In this document: one piece after another, positions 41,398-51,677 of the stretch
Numbering within the stretch: position 1 is the stretch's first letter
Layout of the letters: each line of letters starts with the position of its first letter
Assembly (NCBI RefSeq): GCF_027257875.1
Contig: NZ_JAPVQY010000055.1
Coordinates: 1 to 55,340, forward strand
Origin: Burkholderia sp. IMCC1007
Lineage (GTDB): Bacteria; Pseudomonadota; Gammaproteobacteria; Burkholderiales; Burkholderiaceae
Length of the DNA stretch: 55,340 bases
Direction of reading: 5' to 3'
Translations under genes and position numbers: made by a program
The notes under the pieces: generated by a model
What the model was told of the DNA's origin: nothing
Seen by the model: the letters and a program-made list of their open reading frames with translations, nothing else
Databases searched by the model: none

Positions 41398-44166
41398 ATG
41401 ACACAACGCAATACATCGCAAAAGAAACAGCGCGGCTTCATCAACGCAGGCACCGGCCAGCAGAACGCACCGCACAGCATGCGCGCCGCGCAGGAAGCGG
41501 CCCGCCCGCTCGAGGCAACCTTCAAGTCGCTGCGCACCAGCTCGCGCGGCCTCACCTACGACCAGGCCGCCGATCGACTGCAGCACAACGGCCCCAACGA
41601 AATCGCGCACGACAAGCCGCCGCACTGGACGCGCCAGTTGCTGCACGCGTTCCATAATCCGTTCGTCTACGTGCTGCTCGTGCTGGCCGCGATCAGCTTC
41701 TGCACCGACGTCTACTTCGCGGCGCCCGACGATCGCGACTTCGTCGGCATGACGATCCTGCTGTCGATGGTCACGATCAGCGCGCTGCTGCGCTTCGTGC
41801 AGGAATTCCGTTCGCTGCGCGCGGCCGAGAAGCTCAAGGCGATGGTCCGCACCACCGCCACCGTGCAGCGCGCCGTGACCGACACGTCCGAGCCTGCGCG
41901 TCGCGAAGTGCCGATGCGCGAGGTGGTGGTCGGCGACATCGTGCACCTGTCCGCCGGCGACATGATCCCCGCGGACGTGCGCCTGATCGCGTCGCGCGAC
42001 CTGTTCATCAGCCAGGCCGTGCTGACCGGCGAGGCGCTGCCGGTCGAGAAGTACGACACGCTCGGCGCGGTGGCCGGCAAGTCCGCGAACACGGATACGG
42101 GCGCGGGCGGCGCGGCCAACGATGCGACGTCGTCGCTGCTCGATCTCGAGAACGTGTGCTTCATGGGCACCAACGTGGTGAGCGGCACGGCGACGGCCGT
42201 CGTCGTCGCGACCGGCGAGGACACGTACTTCGGGTCGCTGGCCCGCAACGTCGTGAGCCACAAGCGCATCGAGACGAGCTTCGATCGCGGCGTCGCGAGC
42301 GTGAGCTGGCTGCTGATCAAGTTCATGTTCGTGATGGTGCCGATCGTGTTCATGATCAACGGCCTGACCAAGGGCGACTGGCTGAGCGCACTCACGTTCG
42401 CGCTCGCGGTGGCCGTCGGTCTCACGCCCGAAATGCTGCCGATGATCGTCAGCGCGAACCTCGCGCGCGGCGCGATCGCGATGGCCCGCCGCAAGGTCGT
42501 CGTGAAGCGGCTGAACTCGGTGCAGAACTTCGGCGCGATGGACGTGCTGTGCACCGACAAGACCGGCACGCTCACGCAGGACAAGATCATCCTCGAACAC
42601 CATCTGGACCTGTCCGGCCACAAGAACGAGGACATCCTGCGGCTCGGCTGGCTGAACAGCTTCCACCAGAGCGGCCAGAAGAACCTGATCGACATCGCGG
42701 TCGTCGCGCGTGCCGACGAGATCGGCGAGCGTGTGAAGCCGCAAGGCTACAAGAAGATCGACGAACTGCCGTTCGACTTCGTGCGCCGGCGCCTGTCGGT
42801 CGTCGTCGAGGATTCACGCGGCACGCACCTGCTCGTCTGCAAGGGCGCGGTCGAGGAAATGCTCGCGGTGTCGACCCACGTGCAGGACGAAGAAGGCGTG
42901 CGCCCGCTCGACTTCGTCGCGCGCAAGCGGCTGCTCGAACAGGCGAACGCGTACAACGAGGACGGCTTCCGCGTGCTGGTGCTCGCGACGCGCATGATCC
43001 CGCGCGGCGACGAACGCGCACAGTACCGCACCGCCGACGAGCGCGACCTCGTCGTGCGCGGCTTCCTGACCTTCCTTGATCCGCCGAAGGAATCGGCCGC
43101 GCCGGCGCTCGCGGCGCTGCGCGAGAACGGCGTCGCCGTGAAGGTGCTGACGGGCGACAACCCGACCGTCACGATGAAGGTGTGCCGCCAGGTCGGGCTC
43201 GAACCGGGCAAGCCGATGCTAGGCGCGGAAATCGACGCGCTCGACGATGCGACGCTCGCGCAGGTCGTCGAACGCACGACGGTGTTCGCGAAGCTCACGC
43301 CGCTGCAGAAGGCGCGCATCGTGAAGGCGCTGCAGGCGAACGGCCACACGGTGGGCTTTCTCGGCGACGGCATCAACGACGCGCCCGCGCTGCGCGACGC
43401 CGACGTCGGCATTTCGGTCGACAGCGGCGCCGACATCGCGAAGGAAACCGCCGACATCATCCTGCTCGAAAAGAGCCTGATGGTGCTCGAAGAAGGCGTG
43501 ATCAAGGGCCGCGAGACGTTCGGCAACATCCTGAAGTACCTGAACATGACTGCCAGTTCGAACTTCGGCAACGTGTTCTCGGTGCTCGTCGCCAGCGCGT
43601 TCCTGCCGTGGGAGCCGATGCTCGCGACGCAGCTGCTCGTGCTGAACCTGATCTACGACACGTCGCAGATGCTGCTGCCGTGGGACAAGATGGATCCGGA
43701 GTTCCTGAAGAAGCCGCGCAAGTGGGAGGCCGGCAACATCGGCCGCTTCATGCTGTGGGTCGGGCCGACCTCGTCGGTGTTCGACATCACGACCTACGTG
43801 CTGATGTGGACCGTGTTCGGCGCCGGCGCGATGTATCAGCTGCACGGCGGTTCGGGCGGCCAGATCGTGATGAACTCGGGCTGGTTCATCGAGAGCCTCG
43901 TGTCGCAGACGCTCGTCGTGCACCTGCTGCGCACGCAGAAGATCCCGTTCCTGCAGAGCACGGCCGCGCTGCCGGTGCTGCTGTCGACGTTCACCGCGAT
44001 CGCGATCGGCTGCTGGCTGCCGTTCTCGCCGTTCGCAGATTCGCTCGGCTTCATGCACCTGCCGGGCACCTACTGGCTGTGGCTCGCGGCAACGATGGTC
44101 GGCTACATCCTGCTCGCGCAGATCGTGAAGACGCTCTACGTGCGCCGCTACAAGCAGTGGTTCTGA
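41398..44166 (+). CDS. mgtA: MgtA-type Mg2+-importing P-type ATPase
   Basis: A 922-residue inner-membrane pump. I chose ATG at 41398 because AAGGAG lies 6 bases upstream; an in-frame ATG at 41347 overlaps the leader ORF and could also be used. The phosphorylated Asp387 is in VLCTDKTGTLTQDK. Also present are the actuator TGE (SQAVLTGEALPVEKYD), the nucleotide-binding KGAVEEM, and the hinge GDGINDAPALRDADVGIS. The P3B features of MgtA/MgtB are the DPPKESAAPALAAL stretch and the C-terminal membrane region. It imports Mg2+ with ATP hydrolysis. Confidence 0.95.
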   Translation: MTQRNTSQKKQRGFINAGTGQQNAPHSMRAAQEAARPLEATFKSLRTSSRGLTYDQAADRLQHNGPNEIAHDKPPHWTRQLLHAFHNPFVYVLLVLAAISFCTDVYFAAPDDRDFVGMTILLSMVTISALLRFVQEFRSLRAAEKLKAMVRTTATVQRAVTDTSEPARREVPMREVVVGDIVHLSAGDMIPADVRLIASRDLFISQAVLTGEALPVEKYDTLGAVAGKSANTDTGAGGAANDATSSLLDLENVCFMGTNVVSGTATAVVVATGEDTYFGSLARNVVSHKRIETSFDRGVASVSWLLIKFMFVMVPIVFMINGLTKGDWLSALTFALAVAVGLTPEMLPMIVSANLARGAIAMARRKVVVKRLNSVQNFGAMDVLCTDKTGTLTQDKIILEHHLDLSGHKNEDILRLGWLNSFHQSGQKNLIDIAVVARADEIGERVKPQGYKKIDELPFDFVRRRLSVVVEDSRGTHLLVCKGAVEEMLAVSTHVQDEEGVRPLDFVARKRLLEQANAYNEDGFRVLVLATRMIPRGDERAQYRTADERDLVVRGFLTFLDPPKESAAPALAALRENGVAVKVLTGDNPTVTMKVCRQVGLEPGKPMLGAEIDALDDATLAQVVERTTVFAKLTPLQKARIVKALQANGHTVGFLGDGINDAPALRDADVGISVDSGADIAKETADIILLEKSLMVLEEGVIKGRETFGNILKYLNMTASSNFGNVFSVLVASAFLPWEPMLATQLLVLNLIYDTSQMLLPWDKMDPEFLKKPRKWEAGNIGRFMLWVGPTSSVFDITTYVLMWTVFGAGAMYQLHGGSGGQIVMNSGWFIESLVSQTLVVHLLRTQKIPFLQSTAALPVLLSTFTAIAIGCWLPFSPFADSLGFMHLPGTYWLWLAATMVGYILLAQIVKTLYVRRYKQWF

Positions 44167-44233
44167 TTCGGTTCCGACGATGGCGTGCCGGCCCGCCCGG
44201 GCCGGCCGCCCACGACGCACGGCAGGTGACGTG

Positions 44234-44395
44234 ATGACAAGGATGCTCCCGCTCGCGGCCGCGAGCGCCCTCGTCGCACCGCTGGACGCGCACGCGCCCC
44301 ATCCGCTCGTCAGCGACGACACGGGCACGCAGGGCAGCCTGAACGATCAAACCTGTCGTCATTCGATCATGGGCGGACTGACGGCGCGGTGGTGA
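44234..44395 (+). pseudogene. Truncated secreted-protein remnant downstream of mgtA
   Basis: ATG at 44234 opens a signal-peptide-like start (MLPLAAASALVAPLDAHAPH) followed by PLVSDDTGTQG, which is how outer-membrane 'transporter'-type proteins (phenol-degradation MetA-pathway-like) begin. After that the frame becomes unrelated and stops at 44395, after 53 residues. Family members are several hundred residues long, so this seems to be an N-terminal remnant. Confidence 0.4.
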
Positions 44396-44462
44396 TGCGT
44401 GGGCGATGCGCCGGCGTCGGATGTCGAACCGGAATACGCAGGGCCGCTTCGAGCGGCCTTTC

Positions 44463-44798
44463 TTATTGCGCGTCGTTCGCGCCGAACAGTTGCGCGCACA
44501 CCGAACGCCCTTGGTCGGTCAATGCGGCGCTGCCGGTGCCGTCTTCGTTCAGCGTGGTCGCGCTGAGGCCCGCGGCATCGAGCTGCGTCAGCACGCGGCG
44601 CAGCGTGCTCATCGGCAACTGCGCGCGCTTCGCGATCTTCGGCAGCGACCACGTTTTGCCGGCCGGATCGGCCGCGGCCTCGTTCAGCGTCGCGAGCGTC
44701 GCGACGAGGGCGGGATCGAGCGGGGAGTCGTCGGATTCTGAAGTCATCGGTTCGGGTTCGTGAGCCGGCGCAGGGCCGGCGTTCGGGAGAGACGCCAT
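44463..44798 (-). CDS. Small winged-helix-type DNA-binding protein
   Basis: A 111-residue protein from ATG at 44798. Residues 50-105 form a helix-turn-helix/winged-helix pattern (WSLPKIAKRAQLPMSTLRRV, LTQLDAAGLSATTLNEDGTG, AALTDQGRSVCAQLF) like MarR/IclR-type domains. The first 30 residues are Pro/Glu-rich. It follows the LysR gene by 8 bp, so the two probably form an operon and it may be an accessory regulator. Target genes are unknown. Confidence 0.7.
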   Translation of the reverse strand: MASLPNAGPAPAHEPEPMTSESDDSPLDPALVATLATLNEAAADPAGKTWSLPKIAKRAQLPMSTLRRVLTQLDAAGLSATTLNEDGTGSAALTDQGRSVCAQLFGANDAQ

Positions 44799-44806
44799 CG
44801 CGAACA

Positions 44807-45694
44807 CTATACGCGCGCTTGCGCGCCCTTGATCGCGTCGCGCATGAACGACACGAAACGCGCGGTGACGGGATCGTCGCGGCCGGACAGCCACGCAAGC
44901 CCGACGCGCCACTTCGCGTCTCGGCCGGCGAGCGGCAATACGGTCGCGTCGCGCAGCAGGTACTGCGCGCGCGACGGAATGAACGCGACGCCGACGCCTG
45001 CCGCGACCGACGTCAGCACCGATTGCACGTCCTCCGCCTGCTGCGTCACGTGCGGCACGAAGCGCCGCTCGACGCACCATCGGTCGATCTGTGCGGCAAG
45101 CCCGGGGCCGCGCGTACGCTGCAGCGCGATGAAGCCGATCTCGTTGAGCACGTCGAGTTCGGCCGGCACGCGCTTGAAGCCGAGATGCGGCGGCACCGCG
45201 AGCGCGAGCGCCTCGTCGATCACCTTGAACGACGACAACCCTTCATCGGACGGCAGGCGCAGGAAACCGGCATCGAGCTTGCCCGCGCGGAGCCGGCGCG
45301 TTTGCTCGGACGACGACAGGTCGCTCAGCGTGACGGCAATGCCCGGATTGCGGCGACGGAATTCCGCGACGAGCTTCGGCACGAGCGTCAGCACCGACAG
45401 GCAGATGCCGAGCCGCAAATGCCCGCGCTGCCCGCTGGTCGCTTCCCTCGCCCGCGCGAGGATCTCGTCGGCATCGCGCACGAGCGCCTGCGCGTCGGGC
45501 AGGAAGCGTTCGCCGAACGGCGTCAGCTCCGCACCATGCCGCCCGCGCTCGAACAGCTTGCCGCCGAGGCTCGCCTCGAGCGCGCCGATCTGCTTGCTCA
45601 GCGCCGGCTGACTCATGTGCAGCGTATCGGCCGCGCGGCTGAAATGACTGAGCTCGGTGACCGTCAGGAACGTTCGCAGCAGTTTCAGTTCCAT
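44807..45694 (-). CDS. LysR-family transcriptional regulator
   Basis: A 295-residue regulator. The N-terminal helix-turn-helix is typical (LLRTFLTVTELSHFSRAADT, LHMSQPALSKQIGALEASLG, KLFERGRHGAELTPFG). The C-terminal substrate-binding domain spans about 90-295 (HLRLGICLSVLTLVPKLVAE). Members usually control a divergent gene. Here only a doubtful small frame (45788-46036) is divergent, so the target may lie elsewhere. Confidence 0.92.
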   Translation of the reverse strand: MELKLLRTFLTVTELSHFSRAADTLHMSQPALSKQIGALEASLGGKLFERGRHGAELTPFGERFLPDAQALVRDADEILARAREATSGQRGHLRLGICLSVLTLVPKLVAEFRRRNPGIAVTLSDLSSSEQTRRLRAGKLDAGFLRLPSDEGLSSFKVIDEALALAVPPHLGFKRVPAELDVLNEIGFIALQRTRGPGLAAQIDRWCVERRFVPHVTQQAEDVQSVLTSVAAGVGVAFIPSRAQYLLRDATVLPLAGRDAKWRVGLAWLSGRDDPVTARFVSFMRDAIKGAQARV

Positions 45695-45787
45695 TCTTCA
45701 AAGGAATCGTAACGATCAAAACATTCATTTTACTGATCGAACGACGTGACGTTCAATACGGATATCGCCCTCCCGGAACTGACTGTC

Positions 45788-46036
45788 ATGTGCGTCGATT
45801 ACGCGTCCGAATGCCTGTCCGACACGTCGCGCGACACGATCGTCGCCGACGATTGCGTTGCCGTGCCCGAAACAGCGACGCCCGCGCGCCGTGCCGCGCG
45901 CGCCGATGGACGCGGTCGCCGCCCGCGCTTCGGCGATGCGCTCGACGACGCGCTGAACGATCCGCCGTCGCGCCCGGCAACGGGATCGATCGCGATCAGT
46001 TTCGCGGTCGTGTCGCGGCGGAACTGGCCGCGCTGA
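45788..46036 (+). CDS. Small hypothetical ORF divergent from lysR
   Basis: An 82-codon frame starting MCVDYASECLSDTSRDTIVA and ending in an arginine-rich half (RRAARADGRGRRPRFGDALD). There is no good ribosome site and no recognised domain. Position opposite lysR is the only support; it may be a chance frame in GC-rich DNA. Confidence 0.3.
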   Translation: MCVDYASECLSDTSRDTIVADDCVAVPETATPARRAARADGRGRRPRFGDALDDALNDPPSRPATGSIAISFAVVSRRNWPR

Positions 46037-46750
46037 GTGGCGGCGCAGACCCCCTTCCGTCGGCCTGATCTCGTTCGATCGTCCGCAAAGAAACTCAGGG
46101 ATCCGGTCATATCGCGCGTGATTTCATGCGCATCCATCGTCATCGCCGCGCGATCGACCTTGTAATATGCCGCACCCGCTGACCGCCCACGCATTTCGCG
46201 CCGCCGCAACGCGGCTGAACGACCGGGCCGGCCGTCGTTCATGCGTGCGCGGCTTGACGGCGCGGTGGTCATGCGCCGCCGCCCGCGCACCGAACCCGCG
46301 GCACCGTCGAACCGCAAGGCGACAGCCCGTCCTGCGCGCGCTCGCGAAGCAAGACCAAGGCCGGGCTCGCGCCACTCACACGCCGCACCGAACTTTGCGA
46401 TCGTGCGACGCATCTGCCTGCCGCGTGCGTCAAACCGAATGCCGCTACCCACGCCGGCCTCAAGAATCGACGGCAAGGCTGGCGCCAGCGATGTCGACCG
46501 CGCCACCGCTCTCCGTTTGCGACGTGTCGTGCGATTGCCCTGGGCGCAGAGCCGCACACCTCATTTTCGTTCGCGATCGCCCACCCGCGCACCCGATTTT
46601 CATACAGGTCCTATTTCCCTTGATACCGGCGCACGCAGAGAATCACAGAGGTTCGTTCTGCCGACGCCCACTGCTTGCCACCGTTGTAGCGTCACGCCTT
46701 CGGCTCCCGCCTCGCCGGCCAGAGCGCACCTCGTCAACCAGAGGAGTGTT
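46037..46750. other. Intergenic region without a supported gene
   Basis: About 700 bp precede the second T6SS locus. Open frames continue upstream of tssF in all phases but have no start signals and read as low-complexity Arg/Ala sequence. The locus promoter should lie here. Confidence 0.45.
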
Positions 46751-48526
46751 GTGGCGTCGCTCAGAGATAAATTCGTCGAGGAACTCCAGTACCTGCGCCG
46801 GTTGGGCGGGATCTTTGCCCGCAGTAACCCCGGCCTGGAGCGATTCCTCGGCGACTCCGCCGTCGATCCGGGCGTAGAGCGCTTGCGGGAAGGCTTCGCG
46901 TTCCTCACCGCCAAGTTGCGCCTGAAGATCGAGGACGATTTTCCGGAACTTACTCAGCCGCTGCTGCAAGCCTTGGACCCGAGCTGCCTTCGGCCCACGC
47001 CCGGCATGACCATCATGCGCTTCGCGCCGATGGAGGGGAGCCTCTCGGCGCCGCAGCATTTGCCGCAGGGGACGGTCGTTCAGTCGCGCCCGGTGCACGG
47101 CGTGCGCTGCCAATTCCGCACCTGTACCGATGTCACCTTGCTGCCGTTGACCATCGAGTCCATCAGCGACAGCCATAGCCAACAGGAATCCCTCATCCAC
47201 CTGAATCTGGCGGCCGCATCGGGTACGTCTCTGCACGAGCTGGATTGCGACAGCCTCGAATTCCACCTGAGTTGCGACGAACACACGGCGCTCACGCTGT
47301 ACTGTTGGCTCGGACGCTATCTGCAACAGGCACGGCTGCATCATGGCGAGCGGGTTCGCGATCTGCCGCGCCCCTGCATTCAGTTTTCCGGTTTCAGCCC
47401 GGGCGACGCCCTGCTTCCGCAACCCGCGGAAAAACTCGACGGCTATCGCATCCTGCAGGAATACTTCGTCTACCCGGCTCGCTTCCACTTCTTTCGCGTG
47501 ACCGGCCTGCGGCAAGCCTGGCCACCCGCTCCCTGCCAACGCGCCCGGCTCACGCTGCGGTTCCGTCATCCGATGCCGCCGGGCACGTCCATTCAAACGG
47601 GTGACCTGTCGTTGTTCTGCACGCCAGCGGTCAATCTGTTGCCGGACACGGCCGGCCCCATCAGCCTGGACAATGAAACAGCCAGCGTCGCGCTCGCACC
47701 CGCCTCGCACGCTCGCGGCGAACCCCGCGACATCTTCAGCGTCGATGCCGTCTCCTGCTCCCGGCGCACCGTCTCCCGCGAGGGTATCCAGCCCGTCCAG
47801 GCCTTCCGCCCGTATAGCGCCGCCGCCGGACGGGGCGGCGCGCTCGCCAACGAAGCCGGCGTCGGGTTCTATGTTCACCATCTCGAAAATCAATGGGTAC
47901 CCGAAGGCGTGGCTCACCGCCTCGCCTTTCTGCACGGCGATGGCACGCCCTACGTGGCGGCCGACGAAGTCGCGCAGGTGCGCCTGACCTGCACCCAGGG
48001 CGCGCTGCCGCTTGCGCTGCGGCCGGGAGATATCTGCCACCCCACGGGCACCACGACCCGTGCGGCCGAATTCACCAACCTCACGATGCCCAGCCCGACC
48101 TATCCGCCCGTGCTGGACGGCGGCGTCCACTGGCAATGGATCTCCAACCTGTCGCCCAACCCGCTCATTCTCGACAGCACGGCCGCGCTCGCCAGCTTCC
48201 TGCGAGCGTATGACATACCGGGCCTGCACAACCTCCCACTGGCCCGGGCCACGCAACGCAAGCTGGATGCGATGCGCTCGATCACCACCGTTCCGGTCGA
48301 CCGCATGTTCCGTGACATGCCGGTGCGAGGGAGCAAGAGCCATCTGGTGCTGGACCCGGACGGGTTCGGCAGCGAGGGCGAGATGTATCTGTTCCTCAAC
48401 GTGCTCAGCCATGTCATGGCGCTGTTCCCGAGTACGCAATCGTTTCACATCCTGTCGGTTAGCACCGGCCCCAATCAGGAACCCGAAGAATGGCCCATTC
48501 GATTTGGCGCGCAGCCCGTGATGTAG
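46751..48526 (+). CDS. tssF: TssF, T6SS baseplate subunit (orphan copy)
   Basis: A 591-residue protein, a normal TssF length. I chose GTG at 46751, with GAGGAG 4 bases upstream. It opens ASLRDKFVEELQYLRRLGGI and FARSNPGLERFLGDSAVDPG, the conserved TssF N-terminus. LSLFCTPAVNLLPDTAGPIS is the central landmark, and the C-terminus is complete (FHILSVSTGPNQEPEEWPIR). It is a baseplate wedge protein. No tssG, tssE or sheath genes adjoin it; it directly precedes a vgrG, so it may be dedicated to that spike or be a spare part recruited by a main T6SS cluster elsewhere. Confidence 0.9.
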   Translation: MASLRDKFVEELQYLRRLGGIFARSNPGLERFLGDSAVDPGVERLREGFAFLTAKLRLKIEDDFPELTQPLLQALDPSCLRPTPGMTIMRFAPMEGSLSAPQHLPQGTVVQSRPVHGVRCQFRTCTDVTLLPLTIESISDSHSQQESLIHLNLAAASGTSLHELDCDSLEFHLSCDEHTALTLYCWLGRYLQQARLHHGERVRDLPRPCIQFSGFSPGDALLPQPAEKLDGYRILQEYFVYPARFHFFRVTGLRQAWPPAPCQRARLTLRFRHPMPPGTSIQTGDLSLFCTPAVNLLPDTAGPISLDNETASVALAPASHARGEPRDIFSVDAVSCSRRTVSREGIQPVQAFRPYSAAAGRGGALANEAGVGFYVHHLENQWVPEGVAHRLAFLHGDGTPYVAADEVAQVRLTCTQGALPLALRPGDICHPTGTTTRAAEFTNLTMPSPTYPPVLDGGVHWQWISNLSPNPLILDSTAALASFLRAYDIPGLHNLPLARATQRKLDAMRSITTVPVDRMFRDMPVRGSKSHLVLDPDGFGSEGEMYLFLNVLSHVMALFPSTQSFHILSVSTGPNQEPEEWPIRFGAQPVM

Positions 48527-48617
48527 CCCGCGATACGGTGCGTGCCGACACCCACCCGGCGCAGGAGCCGGCCCCCTGCACCGCTTGCTTCGCTCCCGGA
48601 GACAAGAGGCACGCCCG

Positions 48618-51600
48618 ATGAGCCATCAAACCCACGTGCGTTTCACCTTTGGCGTGATAGGCGGCGAGGAATTCGACGTCGTCGAATTCCATCTCACCGA
48701 GGCGCTGTCCGAAACCTTCCGTCTCGAACTGGAGCTTGCCAGTCGCAACCCTGCCGTGGATTTCGAGCGGGTCGTCGATCAGCCGGCACGCTTCACCCTC
48801 TGGCATCGCGAGCGGCCGATGCGCTATGTCACCGGCCGCATCAGCTCGTTCTTTCAAGGGGAAACCGGCTTCCGCCGGACCCGCTACCGCGCAGTCGTCG
48901 AACCGCTGCTGGCCCGGCTCGCGCTGTGTTCGGACTGGCGCATTTTCCAGCAGCAATCGGTTCCCGAAATCCTGCAAACCGTGCTCGACACGCATGGCCT
49001 GCGCCACTACGAGCAGCGTCTGACCGAACCCCACCTCTCTCGCGAGTATTGCGTCCAGGCCGGGGAATCCGATCTGGATTTCGTCCTGCGCCTGGCTGCC
49101 GAAGAAGGGATCTTCCATCGCTTCGACCATAGCGCGGAAGGCAGCACCCTCATTCACGGCGATCGCCTCTACATCCACGGGGAAATCGACGGCGGCCCGG
49201 TACGCTACAACCCCGCCCCGGGCGGCGACCAGCCCGAACCGTGCCTGCGCCGCTTCACCTATGGCGAGCAGGTCCGCACCAGCCGCCTGACTCAGCGCGA
49301 CTACACCTTCAAACATCCGCGCTATCAGCAGGAGCACCTCCAGACGGGCGACGGCATGGGGCAGAGCCCCGGTTATGAGCGCTACGACTACCCGGGCCGC
49401 TACAAGGAAGACGCCGCGGGCCTCCCCTTCACGCGCGATCGCCTGAGAGGCCTGCGCCGGGATGCAAGCATGGCTGTGGTCGAAGGCGACGACCCGCGCC
49501 TCGTACCCGGCGTGGCGTTCGACCTCGTCGACCATCCCCGTGAAAACTGGAACCACGGGTGGCGGCCGATCCGCATCGAACATCACGGCACGCAGTACAC
49601 CAGCCAGGCCGAAGAGAGCGCCACCGCGCGGCAAGGCACGCACTACCGCTATACCGCGGAGATCATCCCGGACCACATCGAGTGGCGCCCGGAGCCGCGG
49701 CCGCGGCCGGTCATCCCCGGCCCCCAGGAGGCCACGGTCGTCGGGCCGGAGAACGAGGAATATCACGTCGACGAGCACGGCCGGGTCCGCGTCCGGTTTG
49801 CCTGGATACGCGAGGGGCGCAACAGCGCGCAGGACACGTGCTGGATTCGCCCTGCCAGCAGCCTGGCCGGCACGCGCTGGGGGCACATCACGCTGCCGCG
49901 CATCGGCCAGGAGGTCATCGTCGATTTCGTGAATGGCGATCCGGACCAGCCGTTCATCGCGTCCCGGATGTACCGGGTGACGAACCCCGCCCCTTACGAG
50001 CTGCCCAAATTCCAGACGCTCAGCACCCTCAAGACCAAGGAGCACAAAGGGCAGCGCGCCAGCGAATTGCGCCTGGACGACACCACCGCCGAAATCAGCG
50101 CGGCCCTGATGAACGATCACGGCGCCAGCCATTTGCACCTGGGCTACCTCACCCATCCGCGCCCGGATGGCGGCCAACCCCGCGGCGAAGGCTTCGAGCT
50201 GCGCACCGACCTGCACGGTGCGCTGCGCGCGGCGCAGGGCTTGCTGCTCAGCACGGATGAGCAGCCGCAGGCCCAGGGAGGCCAGCTTTCCCGGGCAGCG
50301 TTGATTCAATGCCTCGAAAGCGCGCTTGAACTGGCCAGGAACCTGGGGCGCTACGCGGAGCAACATCAGAACCTGTCGCACGACGCAGGGCCCCAAACCA
50401 CCTTGTCCGAAGCCGTTCGGGATCTGGGGCACGGTGCAAACGACGAGCCCGCCGGGAGCGGCGGCCAGCCGCTGATCGCCATCAGCAGCCCCGCCGGCAT
50501 CGCGGCCGGCACCCCACGCGCCATCACCCTGGCCGCCGGCCAGCATCTGGACGCCGTGGCCGAGCAGAACCAGCATCTCACGGCCGGGCAGGCCATCGTC
50601 ATGAATGCCGGGCAAGGCATCAGCCAGTTTGCGCACGGCGGGGACCTGCGACACATCGCCCACCAAGGGCAGGTGCTGGTCCAGGCGCAGCACGATACGG
50701 TTCGCATCCAGGCCGACAAGAGTGTCGAAGTCAGCGCAAGCAACGAGCATGTGCTCGTCATGGCCGACAAGCACGTCACGCTGCTTTGCCAAGGGGCCTA
50801 TATCAAGCTGCATGACGGCAAGATCGAGTTCGGCTGCCCGGGCGACATGACCTTCAACGCAGGCGGCTACAACTGGCTGGGGGCCGCGAGCGAGGCGGCC
50901 ACGCTGCCGCAATTCGACGTGGGCGATACCCAGCGGCGGTTCGTTCTGACTCTGCCCGATGGCGAGCGCCCGGCGGCCAATCACCCGTACAAAATTACGT
51001 TGAGCAATGGCCAGCAGGTAGCTGGCGTTACCGATGAGCAAGGCGCCACGCAGATGATGCAGGAAAACGGGATGCACATGGCCTCGTTCGAACTGCTGCC
51101 ATTGGTGACGAAGCTGGCCGGCGCAGGAGCGGCGGCGGTGGCGGCCGGCTCATCGATCGGGCTGGCGAGGAATCTCGTGCTGCCGCCCGACCCATCGGCC
51201 GGCCGGCCTTTAACGGACAACGAGGTTGAATTGGCGAAAATCATTTACGCCGACTCCATCGACTACCAGAAGGTCCGCATCAGAGAAGAGAACTTCCTGC
51301 CTTGGCAGGGCGACAGTTACACCATCACGCCGAATGGTCATCTGTACCTCGGCAAGCAACTTCGCGGCATTCCCGACTTTGCCACGGCGGCGGATCGTAA
51401 CCTGCAACTTCATTTCATCCACGAAATGATGCATGTCTGGCAACACCAGCAGGGCATCAATGTCCTTGCAAGAGGCGCCTACACACAAGTCAAGGAATTC
51501 ACCATCGGCGGCCAATACAACTATCAACTGCAACCCGGAAAAGTGCTCGGGGACTACAACCTCGAGCAGCAGGCAGATATCGCGAAAGACTACTTCGCGG

Positions 51601-51674
51601 CCAAACAGCGTGCGGATCGTTCAGAGATCGAGAAACTCAAAGCAGTGCTTGGCAACTTTCCAGTGAGCTACTGA
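48618..51674 (+). CDS. vgrG: Evolved VgrG with C-terminal zinc-metallopeptidase domain (VgrG2b-like)
   Basis: A 1018-residue spike-toxin from ATG at 48618. The gp27/gp5 core (RFTFGVIGGEEFDVVEFHLT; RVRFAWIREGRNSAQDTCWI) is followed by DUF2345 (about 625-760, ISSPAGIAAGTPRAITLAAG) and a transthyretin-like linker (NHPYKITLSNGQQVAGVTDE). Residues 880-1018 contain FIHEMMHVWQHQ, with the zinc motif His935-Glu936-x-x-His939. The same architecture and length occur in P. aeruginosa VgrG2b, whose metallopeptidase domain acts in the periplasm. The next gene is likely its immunity protein. Confidence 0.9.
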   Translation: MSHQTHVRFTFGVIGGEEFDVVEFHLTEALSETFRLELELASRNPAVDFERVVDQPARFTLWHRERPMRYVTGRISSFFQGETGFRRTRYRAVVEPLLARLALCSDWRIFQQQSVPEILQTVLDTHGLRHYEQRLTEPHLSREYCVQAGESDLDFVLRLAAEEGIFHRFDHSAEGSTLIHGDRLYIHGEIDGGPVRYNPAPGGDQPEPCLRRFTYGEQVRTSRLTQRDYTFKHPRYQQEHLQTGDGMGQSPGYERYDYPGRYKEDAAGLPFTRDRLRGLRRDASMAVVEGDDPRLVPGVAFDLVDHPRENWNHGWRPIRIEHHGTQYTSQAEESATARQGTHYRYTAEIIPDHIEWRPEPRPRPVIPGPQEATVVGPENEEYHVDEHGRVRVRFAWIREGRNSAQDTCWIRPASSLAGTRWGHITLPRIGQEVIVDFVNGDPDQPFIASRMYRVTNPAPYELPKFQTLSTLKTKEHKGQRASELRLDDTTAEISAALMNDHGASHLHLGYLTHPRPDGGQPRGEGFELRTDLHGALRAAQGLLLSTDEQPQAQGGQLSRAALIQCLESALELARNLGRYAEQHQNLSHDAGPQTTLSEAVRDLGHGANDEPAGSGGQPLIAISSPAGIAAGTPRAITLAAGQHLDAVAEQNQHLTAGQAIVMNAGQGISQFAHGGDLRHIAHQGQVLVQAQHDTVRIQADKSVEVSASNEHVLVMADKHVTLLCQGAYIKLHDGKIEFGCPGDMTFNAGGYNWLGAASEAATLPQFDVGDTQRRFVLTLPDGERPAANHPYKITLSNGQQVAGVTDEQGATQMMQENGMHMASFELLPLVTKLAGAGAAAVAAGSSIGLARNLVLPPDPSAGRPLTDNEVELAKIIYADSIDYQKVRIREENFLPWQGDSYTITPNGHLYLGKQLRGIPDFATAADRNLQLHFIHEMMHVWQHQQGINVLARGAYTQVKEFTIGGQYNYQLQPGKVLGDYNLEQQADIAKDYFAAKQRADRSEIEKLKAVLGNFPVSY

Positions 51675-51677
51675 CCC

